A DNA stretch of 64,000 bases from Phlyctochytrium arcticum. Taxonomy: Eukaryota; Chytridiomycota; Chytridiomycetes; Chytridiales; Chytridiaceae. Shown piece after piece: positions 20,645-29,970 of this stretch (positions within the stretch are counted from its first letter, which is position 1; every line of letters begins with the position of its first letter). Below the pieces are notes generated by a model. That model was not told where the DNA came from. It was given only the letters and a program-made list of their open reading frames with translations, and did not search any database. Where the stretch lies: assembly GCA_025602905.1 (NCBI GenBank), contig JAHLKI010000036.1:178655-242654 (forward strand), given 5' to 3'. A program made the translations under genes and the position numbers.

Positions 20645-21476
20645 ATGCCTTTACTGCCGGAAGAATCGCCTAATCTCGGCGTTGGTCCTGCTCCCGACCT
20701 GAACCCTCTCCCGGCCACTCCTTTCTCGGAAGAACCTATCGAAGATCCTTTACTATTCAAAGATTTGCTCGACTTACCCGCTTCCTCCTACCCAGATGGA
20801 TCGGAATTGTCAGATTACATATCCGTGCGTTCATGATAGCTTTGGCGAATGTTTATTTCTCCAAAAAAAATTGAGAGTGCTCTTTAGAGAGATCTTGGGT
20901 CAAGCAATATGAGCCCAAGGGTGGTGGATCAAGATGATGTGCATTTTCAGGAGCACTTTTTACTAGGACACTCAGTAAATGCGAGTCTTGTCCAGAATCG
21001 CTTCGACGAGGTACGGTGGATCTGAAGTATCATCAAGGACACAACCTGACCCCGAAAACATTGTAAAGACACATGCGAATCTGTCCATAACGGACGTAGT
21101 ACCAATGCCACATATACCGGGATGCGCTTTGCTGAGTCAAACTACCCACGAGCGCTCCCCGACCAGCGTCGACCTTGCTCCTCCTACCCCTCCCTCTTCA
21201 GGGAATGTGACACCACGCCGCATTCGCAACTCCGACTCGGGAGAACAGAGACAACGTCGTCTAATGAAAAACCGACTTGCAGCCAAAGAATGTCGCGCCA
21301 AACGGAAAAACTTTGTTTCGGATCTCACTACTCGATTAAACGACATGGAGGGAGAAAATGCCGCACTACGAGCGGAAAATGTTGAGTTGAGAAGGCTGCT
21401 CGAAGCACACGGAATCGAAACTCCGAGCTTTGTGCCGCAGCCGTCCCTGAAACATACAGTTCACCACGGAACATAG
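20645..21476 (+). CDS. bZIP transcription factor (CREB/ATF type)
   Basis: Three exons, 20645-20824, 20888-21010 and 21069-21476, give 236 residues. The second intron (58 bp, GTACGG...AAAG) is the best phase-consistent choice, but an unspliced read from an ATG at 20979 is also open. The N-terminal half is acidic and Pro-rich (EEPIEDPLLFKDLLDLP), an activation-domain composition. The basic region RRLMKNRLAAKECRAKRKNF has the NxxAAxxCR signature. A leucine zipper follows (LTTRLNDMEGENAALRAENV, ELRRLLEAHG). The first zipper residues and the MKNRxAAKECR form place it near CREB/ATF, so binding to CRE-like TGACGT sites is expected. Target genes cannot be told from the sequence. Confidence 0.83.
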
Positions 21477-21610
21477 AGAAAGATCGCTATTCAAGACTTG
21501 TCGCGTTGGGCGGCTGGAGCGGAATGACTGATCACATTTGTTTGAGATTGTTTTTACATAGATAATGAGTAGGTGTGTGGTACATATGTGTCATACTTAT
21601 TCCCATCTTT

Positions 21611-22064
21611 TCAAAGATCTGGGGTACGACCAAGAGTTTGGTCATATTTCTCTGAATCTTGCAGATGCAGGTCAACTTTCTGCTTCAGTTGTTCATCCGA
21701 TAGGATTTCTGGTGCTTTGCGTGAGATGCGTTCGTTCCGACCATTCCCCGTCGCGTAAAACTTACGCGTCGTGAACTCTTGCACGTTTTCCGGTTGATTC
21801 TTGAGCACCTCAGTCAAGTAATAATCCATAATGTGGCGAATCTCAGGGTGCTTGCGCAGATAATGTTCATTCTCGATGTGCAATTGTATCTTTCAGGGAT
21901 TCTTGGGGTTGAGTTGAGCATATAGAGGTAGAACAGATCTAGCATGAACTCCCTACCTTATCATGGTTGAGTTTTTGTTGCATGGTGTCATCTATCACTT
22001 TTGCGGACATTGGCCGCGCGGCAGTGCGAGCAGCAGATGCTGATCCAGGAAAAGATGGGGACAT
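21611..22064 (-). CDS. Small RIIa/Dpy30-like (flagellum-type) protein
   Basis: Two exons, 22064-21957 and 21889-21611 (67-bp GTAGGG...AAAG intron, phase 0), give 128 residues. A Ser/Ala-rich start leads into EHYLRKHPEIRHIMDYYLTE and VLKNQPENVQEFTTRKF. This is the RIIa/Dpy30 dimerisation-helix pattern of RIIAD1-like proteins, where YLxxHPE, the LxxQPENV turn and the final EFxxxxF are conserved. Such proteins dock on AKAP-like helices and are mostly found in cilia and flagella. A basic tail (NGRNERISRKAPEILSDEQL) follows. Its presence in a fungal genome suggests a flagellated lineage. The function is inferred from the fold only. Confidence 0.7.
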
Positions 22065-22286
22065 TTTCCCTCTACTTTTAGTCTATTCTGCGGTATTGAT
22101 GTTGATGCATAGGGTAAAGATTTAATGGACAATCCGATGCTGACATAAGAAAAAACGCCTACGCGTGTATACGCCCAGCGATGAGGATGAAAATACATTC
22201 TTGCAACGCAGGGTTTGTTCGATCGAATCGATTGTCGCGAGGATTTAAAAAGCAGTTTTCTTTCTTACTGCCACGGACAGCAAGCC

Positions 22287-23785
<1,499 letters not shown>

Positions 23786-24250
23786 TAGTCGTAATTATTA
23801 CGGACCGCTTTTATTTGGTTTTCGCCAGTCCCTTATGTGAAGTTTTATTGACTGAAATATATATTTGAAGTTGACCTGCGTAGCCCGCCATACTATTTAC
23901 TCGGAAGGCCCCTTGCTGAGAAGATCAAATGGTTCATATTTCCCTGAATTACATGTGTGTATGCATTTACTATGACACTCCCTCAGTATTGAATTTTTAA
24001 ATTGCCAATCTCGACGGGCTACAAACTCCCACGGCTGCGCGAGGTTTTATCAGAATTGAAATAAGTTGTGTGTTTACTAATATATGATTTTTATCCTGGG
24101 TATATGGTGAGGAAGGGAGCGAGAAGCCAACTCCTGAAAAAGAATAAACCATCAACCAGACATGACCGATGAATGAGTGAGTCGAGTGATCGTGACTAGA
24201 GAGTGTAAAAATTGTTGATGTCGGGAAAGTCGATCCGGGCCTGGGTAAAT
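23786..24250. other. Convergent intergenic region (465 bp)
   Basis: Lies between the MAP kinase stop and the first zincin gene's stop. Positions 24170-24250 are the former coding end of the zincin gene (see 26974-27074 for the paralogous stretch). No other feature seen. Confidence 0.5.
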
Positions 24251-25243
24251 TCAGCTGGCCGTACTGGCACGGCTAACCAAGTTGTGACCGGCAGCGGCCG
24301 AGCTGAAGTGAACAAATTCACCAATGTTCAGACGACGGGTGTAAGTGTAGAACTTGCCGTCGCTGAGTTCGACGGGGAAATATTGAGCAAGGAGACCAAA
24401 GAAGTTGACCATTGCCTGGGGGCCGTTGAAATCGGTCCAGAGAGGATAGAACCAGTCGCCAAACCAGGTAGCATCGACGGCACCATCGGGACTGTCAAAT
24501 AAGCTAGGAATCCATCGGGTCTTGGCCCGGATGGCGAGAGCAGTCTTGCCGGTGCTTTGGTAAAAATCGTAAATGCAGAACTGAGCCCACATAGAGTCAC
24601 CCCAGACGCCGAAAGCAGGAGATTCGTTGATGCCTTGACCTGAACCTTCAACAAAATGGCAGAGTTCGTGCACAATGACATCCTTCAGTTCATCGTCGCT
24701 GTTGTCCCACGCATCGTTGCCAATGTCGGCGACGGTACGGTACTGACTGATGCTATCATAGCGGCCGCGAACGGTTCCTCCAGAGTGTTTACCGAGATGT
24801 GCTTGGAAGAGAATAGGTTTGGGATCACCCCATCTGGGGCAAGCTCCAATAGAGGTGGTGGTGGGAGGTGAAGTTGTGCATCCTCCGTAAGTGGTCTTCA
24901 GGTACTTCCATGCGTCAGTGGCAAAAGGTGCAAGCCATGTAGTGTTGTGGGTCAATGAATAATGTACCATATCGACGTCGTAATACGTAGCAACATCATG
25001 ATTACAGTCCACACGGTGAAGGGGGCCACCGTTCTGAGCTTCATGGCCTTGGACAGCGTCGGTGAGCGCCAGAGTAGCATCGGGATGGCAAGTGAATGTG
25101 GTGGGAGTAGGAGTGGATGCGGATGATGTGGAAGTTGGAGAGCGACGCGAGCGAGGTGGGCAACGAGCTGTATCTGCGCAGAAACAGAAAGATAGAGCGA
25201 GAAGAGCAAATGCGCCAATGAGAAGGTTGGAGCCGAACAACAT
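24251..25243 (-). CDS. Secreted putative zinc metalloprotease (HEXXH), paralog 1
   Basis: An intronless 330-residue protein. The ATG at 25243 is chosen because a signal peptide follows at once (LLIGAFALLALSFCFCADTA); the longer in-frame ORF runs into the promoter. The mature part has conserved Cys (FTCHPDATLAL; RVDCNHDVATYYDVDMV; GGCTTSPPT) and an N-glycosylation-type NTTW. A zincin core VIVHELCHFVEGSGQG is followed by INESPAFGVWGDSMWAQF, then WFGDWFYPLW. HELCH is the zinc motif and the distal E or D probably supplies the third ligand. It is not M35: the GTxDxxY signature is absent. A 20-bp deletion relative to paralog 2 shifts the frame near the end and gives an early stop after RASTAS. Confidence 0.75.
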   Translation of the reverse strand: MLFGSNLLIGAFALLALSFCFCADTARCPPRSRRSPTSTSSASTPTPTTFTCHPDATLALTDAVQGHEAQNGGPLHRVDCNHDVATYYDVDMVHYSLTHNTTWLAPFATDAWKYLKTTYGGCTTSPPTTTSIGACPRWGDPKPILFQAHLGKHSGGTVRGRYDSISQYRTVADIGNDAWDNSDDELKDVIVHELCHFVEGSGQGINESPAFGVWGDSMWAQFCIYDFYQSTGKTALAIRAKTRWIPSLFDSPDGAVDATWFGDWFYPLWTDFNGPQAMVNFFGLLAQYFPVELSDGKFYTYTRRLNIGEFVHFSSAAAGHNLVSRASTAS

Positions 25244-25366
25244 TTTTTGTGTGTCAAAGGATTTGAAGAACGGGAGGGATAATATGTCGATGAATCTTGA
25301 GGAATTAATAGAAGGTGCTCTTTTTATAGGAAGATTCTGGGGTCGTTGGTCGGAGTTTTCGATTCT

Positions 25367-25414
25367 TTCGTCGTAGCGTCCAGTACAGGGTTCGTCGTAG
25401 CGTCCAGTACAGGG
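25367..25414. repeat. 24-bp tandem duplication in zincin-1 promoter
   Basis: TTCGTCGTAGCGTCCAGTAC plus four bases occurs twice, exactly head to tail (25367-25390 and 25391-25414), 124-171 bp upstream of the start codon. A diverged single copy lies at the equivalent place in the paralog (28433-28457), which suggests a regulatory site. Confidence 0.7.
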
Positions 25415-26824
25415 TATGGAAATTAGCATCAACCTTCTCAATACCCTGAAATCATCCACACTTCTAGCTGAAAAGGAAGTCCCAATAAATACGTTGTGAT
25501 GTGATGTTCGCTATTCATGCAAGAGCTCAAATTTTTGAACGTCATTTCCAAAGATGGTGACCTTCTTCAATATTATCGTGTGTAGAACATTGGTTTCCGC
25601 AACCTGGATTTGCCACTGCCAACGTTGGGGGACGTTGTGTACTGTACTATAGCATTTGCATGGCCCACTTGTATAATAATGTGCCGAATCTAAAACGGTT
25701 TTGTTGGCGCAAAACCGCCATGACTTTAGTCTTTTACGCGGCGGAGCAATGGAGCATCGGGGAATCGAAGAAATGGCTCCGATAGTTAATTTCCAGAATT
25801 TTGGAAGTTTTTAGGTTCAGGGATCTGCGTTGCCATTCTTCGAATTCTCCGAGGTAGGTGTCCTTGCGTAATGGGGACCAGGATAGCCCCGGCGCATGTA
25901 TGGTAGATATAAGTATAACGTGAGAGTAGGTAGGACCTGGTAGCTGGGCTAAGAATTTTGCAACGAGAAATGAGAAATGTACGCCGAGAATCCTGCCGAA
26001 GGGCCAACGCGAGACAATACCTTCGGGTGTTCCCGGGAGACATAACTCAATCCGACTATGCACGTCCGACGACGAAGGCTGACGAATCCCGAGTGCCGGC
26101 CAGCGACAGAAAAAAAAGCTTTTAGAAAAGTCCAGATGAATCCTTGTAATTTGTCCAAAGTAGAAGACCAGATATGTTGATGAGTAGACTGCATACAATC
26201 AAAAAAATATATTAGGTCCAGCTGAAAGCTTGTAAATTTGTTCAGACCAAATAACTTGATGTTTGAATGAACAGGATCGCATCGAATCTTCACACAACTC
26301 CTTTATTGCAAGAAGAAGTATGTTTGAGAATAAGTGCATCGCCAGATGCCGGCTGGTTTTTGAGAATCAACGACTTTCGACGGCATCATTTTGTTTGATG
26401 AATCGCAAACCCAGGTTCCAGTTCGGCACCACAAGCAGAAAAGAATGTAGGCGCAGGAAATATCTACCGTCAAGTGTACCTGATTAAAATACAGGAGCAT
26501 TCCAGATGTTTTAAGCCTAACTAGGAGAACTTGTCAACGACGCCTGTAGATTTTGGGACGGGTAAAATAAAACTCCCACGCTAGCAAGCAAGATTGTGGA
26601 TAAAAAAGAAAATTTATTGTTATTGCTTTTTCAAATAAATACAGTAATATAAAAGAAGAAAACCATCAACCCCACAAAATGATATACGGCAAAGCATTAA
26701 AATAAAACCTGTAGTAGCCGAGACTACGAACTTGAAGGCAACTAACAACTGACTGTTTAGAGTAGTTTATTCAAGCGTTAATGTATAGGGGTTCTATACA
26801 ATCGACCTAATGTTCTAAGTTCTG
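25415..26824. other. Intergenic (1.4 kb)
   Basis: No ORF with a recognisable motif on either strand. AT-rich stretches occur near 26580-26720. No terminal repeats or RNA gene were found. Confidence 0.5.
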
Positions 26825-26936
26825 AATCTCCGACAGGTTCTATCTGATCCCGCCCAAAAAACTCGCGTAACACAACTGTACGATCTAAGTCTAATTGATC
26901 CCGCGCTTGAAGCCACGCTTCATCACTCTCCTACAA
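26825..26936. repeat. Dispersed repeat, copy A
   Basis: About 112 bp clearly similar to 63762-63877 (shared CCCAAAAAACTCGCG-type core, CACAACTGTAC and TTGAAGCCACG blocks), in the same orientation. Neither copy lies in a recognised gene; it is probably a remnant of a mobile or duplicated sequence. Confidence 0.6.
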
Positions 26937-26973
26937 AACCAGACGGTGAATGAGTAAGTCAAGCAATCGTGAC

Positions 26974-27074
26974 TTAGAGGGTGTAACGACTGTTGAGCTG
27001 CGGAAAGTCAATCCGGGCCTGGGTGAATTCAGCTGGTTTCCAGCCAGAGTTGAAGGCAGTACTGGCACGGCTGA
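26974..27074 (-). pseudogene. Detached C-terminal end of zincin paralog 2
   Basis: Reading on from the zincin-2 frame across the solo LTR gives RASTAFNSGWKPAEFTQARI, then DFPQLNSRYTL and a TAA (26974-26976). This is the ancestral C-terminus, now separated from its gene by the LTR at 27075-27340. The same stretch survives at about 24185-24250 in paralog 1 but out of frame. Confidence 0.75.
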
Positions 27075-27340
27075 TGTGACAAGCCCGGCTTGTCAGTATA
27101 ATCTTGTCATTGTTAACGCGTCGCGTGTCGCGTTCGCGTCTTCATTTCCGTAGTTTACCGTTCGCCATCCTTTTCATTAGATAGCTAGCGGTAGCCTTTT
27201 TGTACATAGTTCTCCCCTGTATATAGTCTTGGTCCTCTGGACATCCCCTCTTCTTTCTCTAGCAATTCTATTCTCATTGTATCATACTTCATTCGACATA
27301 GTTATTGCTCAACAACACTGAACCAAGGTGTCTTGTTATA
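27075..27340. mobile_element. Solo LTR (266 bp) inserted in zincin paralog 2
   Basis: Bounded by a perfect 5-bp target duplication GCTGA (27070-27074 and 27341-27345). The ends TGTGACAAG and CTTGTTATA form an imperfect 9-bp inverted repeat (7 of 9). A TATA-type CTGTATATAG lies inside. Alignment with paralog 1, which lacks it, shows the empty site. This is the footprint of an LTR retrotransposon removed by LTR-LTR recombination. It is unrelated in sequence to the copia LTRs at 366 and 11033. Confidence 0.85.
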
Positions 27341-28282
27341 GCTGACCAAGTTCTTGCCAGCAGCGGCCGAGCTGAAGTGAACAAATTCACCGATGTTGAC
27401 ACGACGGGGGTAATTGTGGTACTTGCCGCCAATGAGTTCGACGGGGAAATGTTGAGCAAGGAGACCAAAGAAGTTGACCATTGCCTGGGGGCCGTTGAAA
27501 CCGGTCCAGAGAGGGTAAAACCAGTTGCCAAACCAAGTAGCATCGACGGCACCATCGGGCTTGCCAAATTTGCTGGTCATCCATCGGGTCTGGGCACGGT
27601 TGGCAAGAGCGGTCTTGCCAGTGCTCTTGTAAAAGTCGAAGACGCAGAACTGAGCCCACATAGAGTCACCCCAGATGCTGTAGGCTGGAGATTCGTTGAC
27701 ACCTTGACTGGAGCCCTCGACCAAGTGATAGAGTTCGTGAATGATGATGTCTTTCAATTCATCGTCGTCGTTGTTCCAGCCGTCGTTGCCAATGTCGGCG
27801 ATGGAACGGTACTGAGTGGTACTGTCGTAGCGGACGCGAACGGTTCCTCCGGGGTGTTTGCCAATGTGAGCTTGGAACAGGAGAGGTTTGGGGTCGCCCC
27901 ATTGGGTGCATTTTCCAATAGAGTCGGTGGTGGGAGGAGAGGTTGTGCATCCTCCATAGACGCTCTTCATGTACTTCCATCCATCAGTGACAAAGGGGGC
28001 AATCCATGTAGTGTTGTGGGTCAAGGAAAAGCTGACCAGGTCAACGTCGTAATATGTGGCGACGTCGTGGTTGCAATCCACACGTTGGAGGGGACCACCA
28101 TTTGCGGCCTCATGGCCGGGGATATTGTCGGTAAGCGTCAAAGTGGCATCGGGATGGCAAGTGAATGGGATAGAAGTAGCGGCAAGTGATGAAGCGGGAC
28201 GGGGGCAACGAGCTGCATCTGCACGAGAAGTCAGAGCGAGAAGAACAGAGGTGCCAATAAGAAGTTTGGAGCTGATTAACAT
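27302..28282 (-). CDS. Secreted putative zinc metalloprotease (HEXXH), paralog 2
   Basis: An intronless 326-residue protein similar along its length to paralog 1 and arranged in tandem with it. Signal peptide LLIGTSVLLALTSRADA is followed by FTCHPDATLTLTD, VDCNHDVATYYDVDLV and GGCTTSPPTTDS. The zincin core is IIIHELYHLVEGSSQG, with NESPAYSIWGDSMWAQFCVF and WFGNWFYPLWTGFNG after it. HELYH keeps both zinc histidines and the catalytic Glu. The last 13 codons and the stop come from the solo LTR, replacing about 31 native residues. Enzyme activity may survive because the catalytic core is upstream. Family membership beyond zincin is not identified. Confidence 0.75.
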   Translation of the reverse strand: MLISSKLLIGTSVLLALTSRADAARCPRPASSLAATSIPFTCHPDATLTLTDNIPGHEAANGGPLQRVDCNHDVATYYDVDLVSFSLTHNTTWIAPFVTDGWKYMKSVYGGCTTSPPTTDSIGKCTQWGDPKPLLFQAHIGKHPGGTVRVRYDSTTQYRSIADIGNDGWNNDDDELKDIIIHELYHLVEGSSQGVNESPAYSIWGDSMWAQFCVFDFYKSTGKTALANRAQTRWMTSKFGKPDGAVDATWFGNWFYPLWTGFNGPQAMVNFFGLLAQHFPVELIGGKYHNYPRRVNIGEFVHFSSAAAGKNLVSYNKTPWFSVVEQ

Positions 28283-28432
28283 TTTCTATATAAGTCTATA
28301 GATAGAGGTAAAGGAGGGAAGAAGTGATGAAGGAGTGGATGACACCTGGGGAAGAGCAGAAAGGTCGTCGCTTTATAGAATAATTGGGGCATGGTCTCGA
28401 TCCTCCTGTAAAGGACTGATAAGTTAAATACT

Positions 28433-28457
28433 TTCGTCGTTCGCATCCAGGACATGG
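28433..28457. promoter_or_regulatory. Putative shared zincin promoter element
   Basis: TTCGTCGTTCGCATCCAGGA matches most positions of the 24-bp unit duplicated upstream of paralog 1 (25367-25414). It lies 151-175 bp upstream of this start codon. It could be a regulatory site or simply residual paralogy. Confidence 0.4.
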
Positions 28458-29108
28458 TCGTCGTTTCTTGTCACCAGCTTGGATGTGGAAAATAGTATCA
28501 AAAAGTGTGCAACAACCCGATATATCCAGCTTATGGGCACCAAAACACCAAGGCTGTGATAATTCCCACTTATGGAAGAACAAGCATAAGTTTAAAGCGA
28601 AGGTGTTAGCGTCGTCTGCAGGAAATGGATCCTCGAGCATGAATTATTCCTTTCCCACCAACCAGTGGATCGATTTTTCCATATTTAAATGTGTAATGTT
28701 GACGGTGCACGAATTTTTATGGGTTTTGTTACAAATTCTGTTCAATCTGTTGCCAAAAATCGCCACAACTTGTGTATTCGGCCGAATTTCGGAGATAAAG
28801 GCTTTGCATGTAAAACTAAGTAGAGCGGCGGAGCGGCGGAGTGGAGCAGCAGCATAGAATCCACAGATATCCGTAAGATACAGAAATTCTTATACATTCT
28901 AAATATCGAAGCTCGAAGATCATTGACTCGAAATCAATAATGAATTGATTTTTGTACCAAGTCGTGCGGACGAGAAAAAATACAGACGAGGACTAATATC
29001 GCTGATAGAGGCATTTCATATTTCATGTAGAACATGATATTCGGAAACGTCGGTAGCATAGCTCGATAAAGTTCAGCTCGTTTTTTGGAAGCGTTTCTTT
29101 ATAGAGAT

Positions 29109-29162
29109 ATTTCACAGAATGCCCCTCTTTTGTTTTATTTCACAGAATGCCCTCGGGCATTC
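29109..29162. repeat. Direct repeat plus hairpin
   Basis: ATTTCACAGAATGCCC occurs at 29109-29124 and 29137-29152. The second copy is part of a perfect hairpin, GAATGCCC-TC-GGGCATTC (29145-29162). Function unknown. Confidence 0.55.
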
Positions 29163-29421
29163 TCGGTAATGCCGGCAAAAGCCGGAATGTTGGTTATAAA
29201 CTTATTTGCGGATAATATATGTATATAGCACATGCGCAGTGCTTGCTCTGGACCTGACCTTGATTGGAAAGCAAGCACTGATGACAGTACATACCTTTCG
29301 GCGTGATAGTTTACAGCCAAAGCAAAGATACGAGTACATCATCAGACATTAAAAAGTAACGCGCAAACTCAGAAACACAAACTACAGCTAAGAACTTCGA
29401 GAGGCAGCAAAACATCAAGTC

Positions 29422-29462
29422 TGTCACAGTGCATAGCCTTTAAAAGGCTATGCACTGTGACA
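29422..29462. repeat. Long perfect palindrome (19-bp arms, 3-nt loop)
   Basis: TGTCACAGTGCATAGCCTT (29422-29440), loop TAA, then its exact reverse complement (29444-29462). It lies 78 bp outside the DNA transposon. It is not followed by a T-run and no gene ends here, so a terminator role is unlikely. It may be the remnant of a foldback element. Confidence 0.8.
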
Positions 29463-29547
29463 CTAGGGGTTTATATAGGGCCATATAGGGTCATATTTGG
29501 GGTGGTAGGGATCTACTTCTGTGCACGTGGCTGTATCGTATAGAGAT

Positions 29548-29572
29548 CCCAGCGCACGGGTTCCATTTTAGG
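29548..29572. repeat. Left TIR of the outer transposon
   Basis: Begins CCCAGCGCACGGGTTCC directly after the 8-bp target duplication. Exact inverse of 36201-36225. Confidence 0.9.
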
Positions 29573-29970
29573 CTAAATGATCTCAAACTTGTGCGCAGCT
29601 GTGGACTGAACACTTTCTGAGCAGAAGAACGTCTATTAAAACCTTAAAGATAGGCATACTGATATGAATGATTCCCTTTCAATGAAGTCAAATTTGAGGT
29701 TTCCAAAAAAAAATTCACGCTTTGGTAATAAAACTAGTCTATTCTACGAAAATTTTGAGAAGAGAGTATAACCGCGATGGGCTTGTTGGAGGATTGGAGA
29801 CTTGGACCTGGATAGATTCAGTTAAAAATTGCAGGAATGAAATTTCAGACATGTCTCTAGGAACTGACACAAGCTGTGGGCATTTGGTGCGGTCATTCCG
29901 GCGATTGATGCATATCTATGTCCGCGTTTGTGTCAGCACGATCAAGATGCGGTAGGTCACAGTGAGTTAC

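Larger units (their letters stand above)
28283..29539. other. Intergenic with small repeats (1.26 kb)
   Basis: Holds the zincin-2 promoter (28283-28460), then no recognisable gene. Small repeats at 29109-29162 and the long palindrome at 29422-29462 are listed separately. It ends at the target duplication ATAGAGAT (29540-29547) of the DNA transposon. Confidence 0.5.

Noticed and set aside
24251..28282. Deuterolysin (M35) proteases
   Set aside because: HEXXH is present but the M35 GTxDxxYG ligand motif is missing and the surrounding blocks differ.
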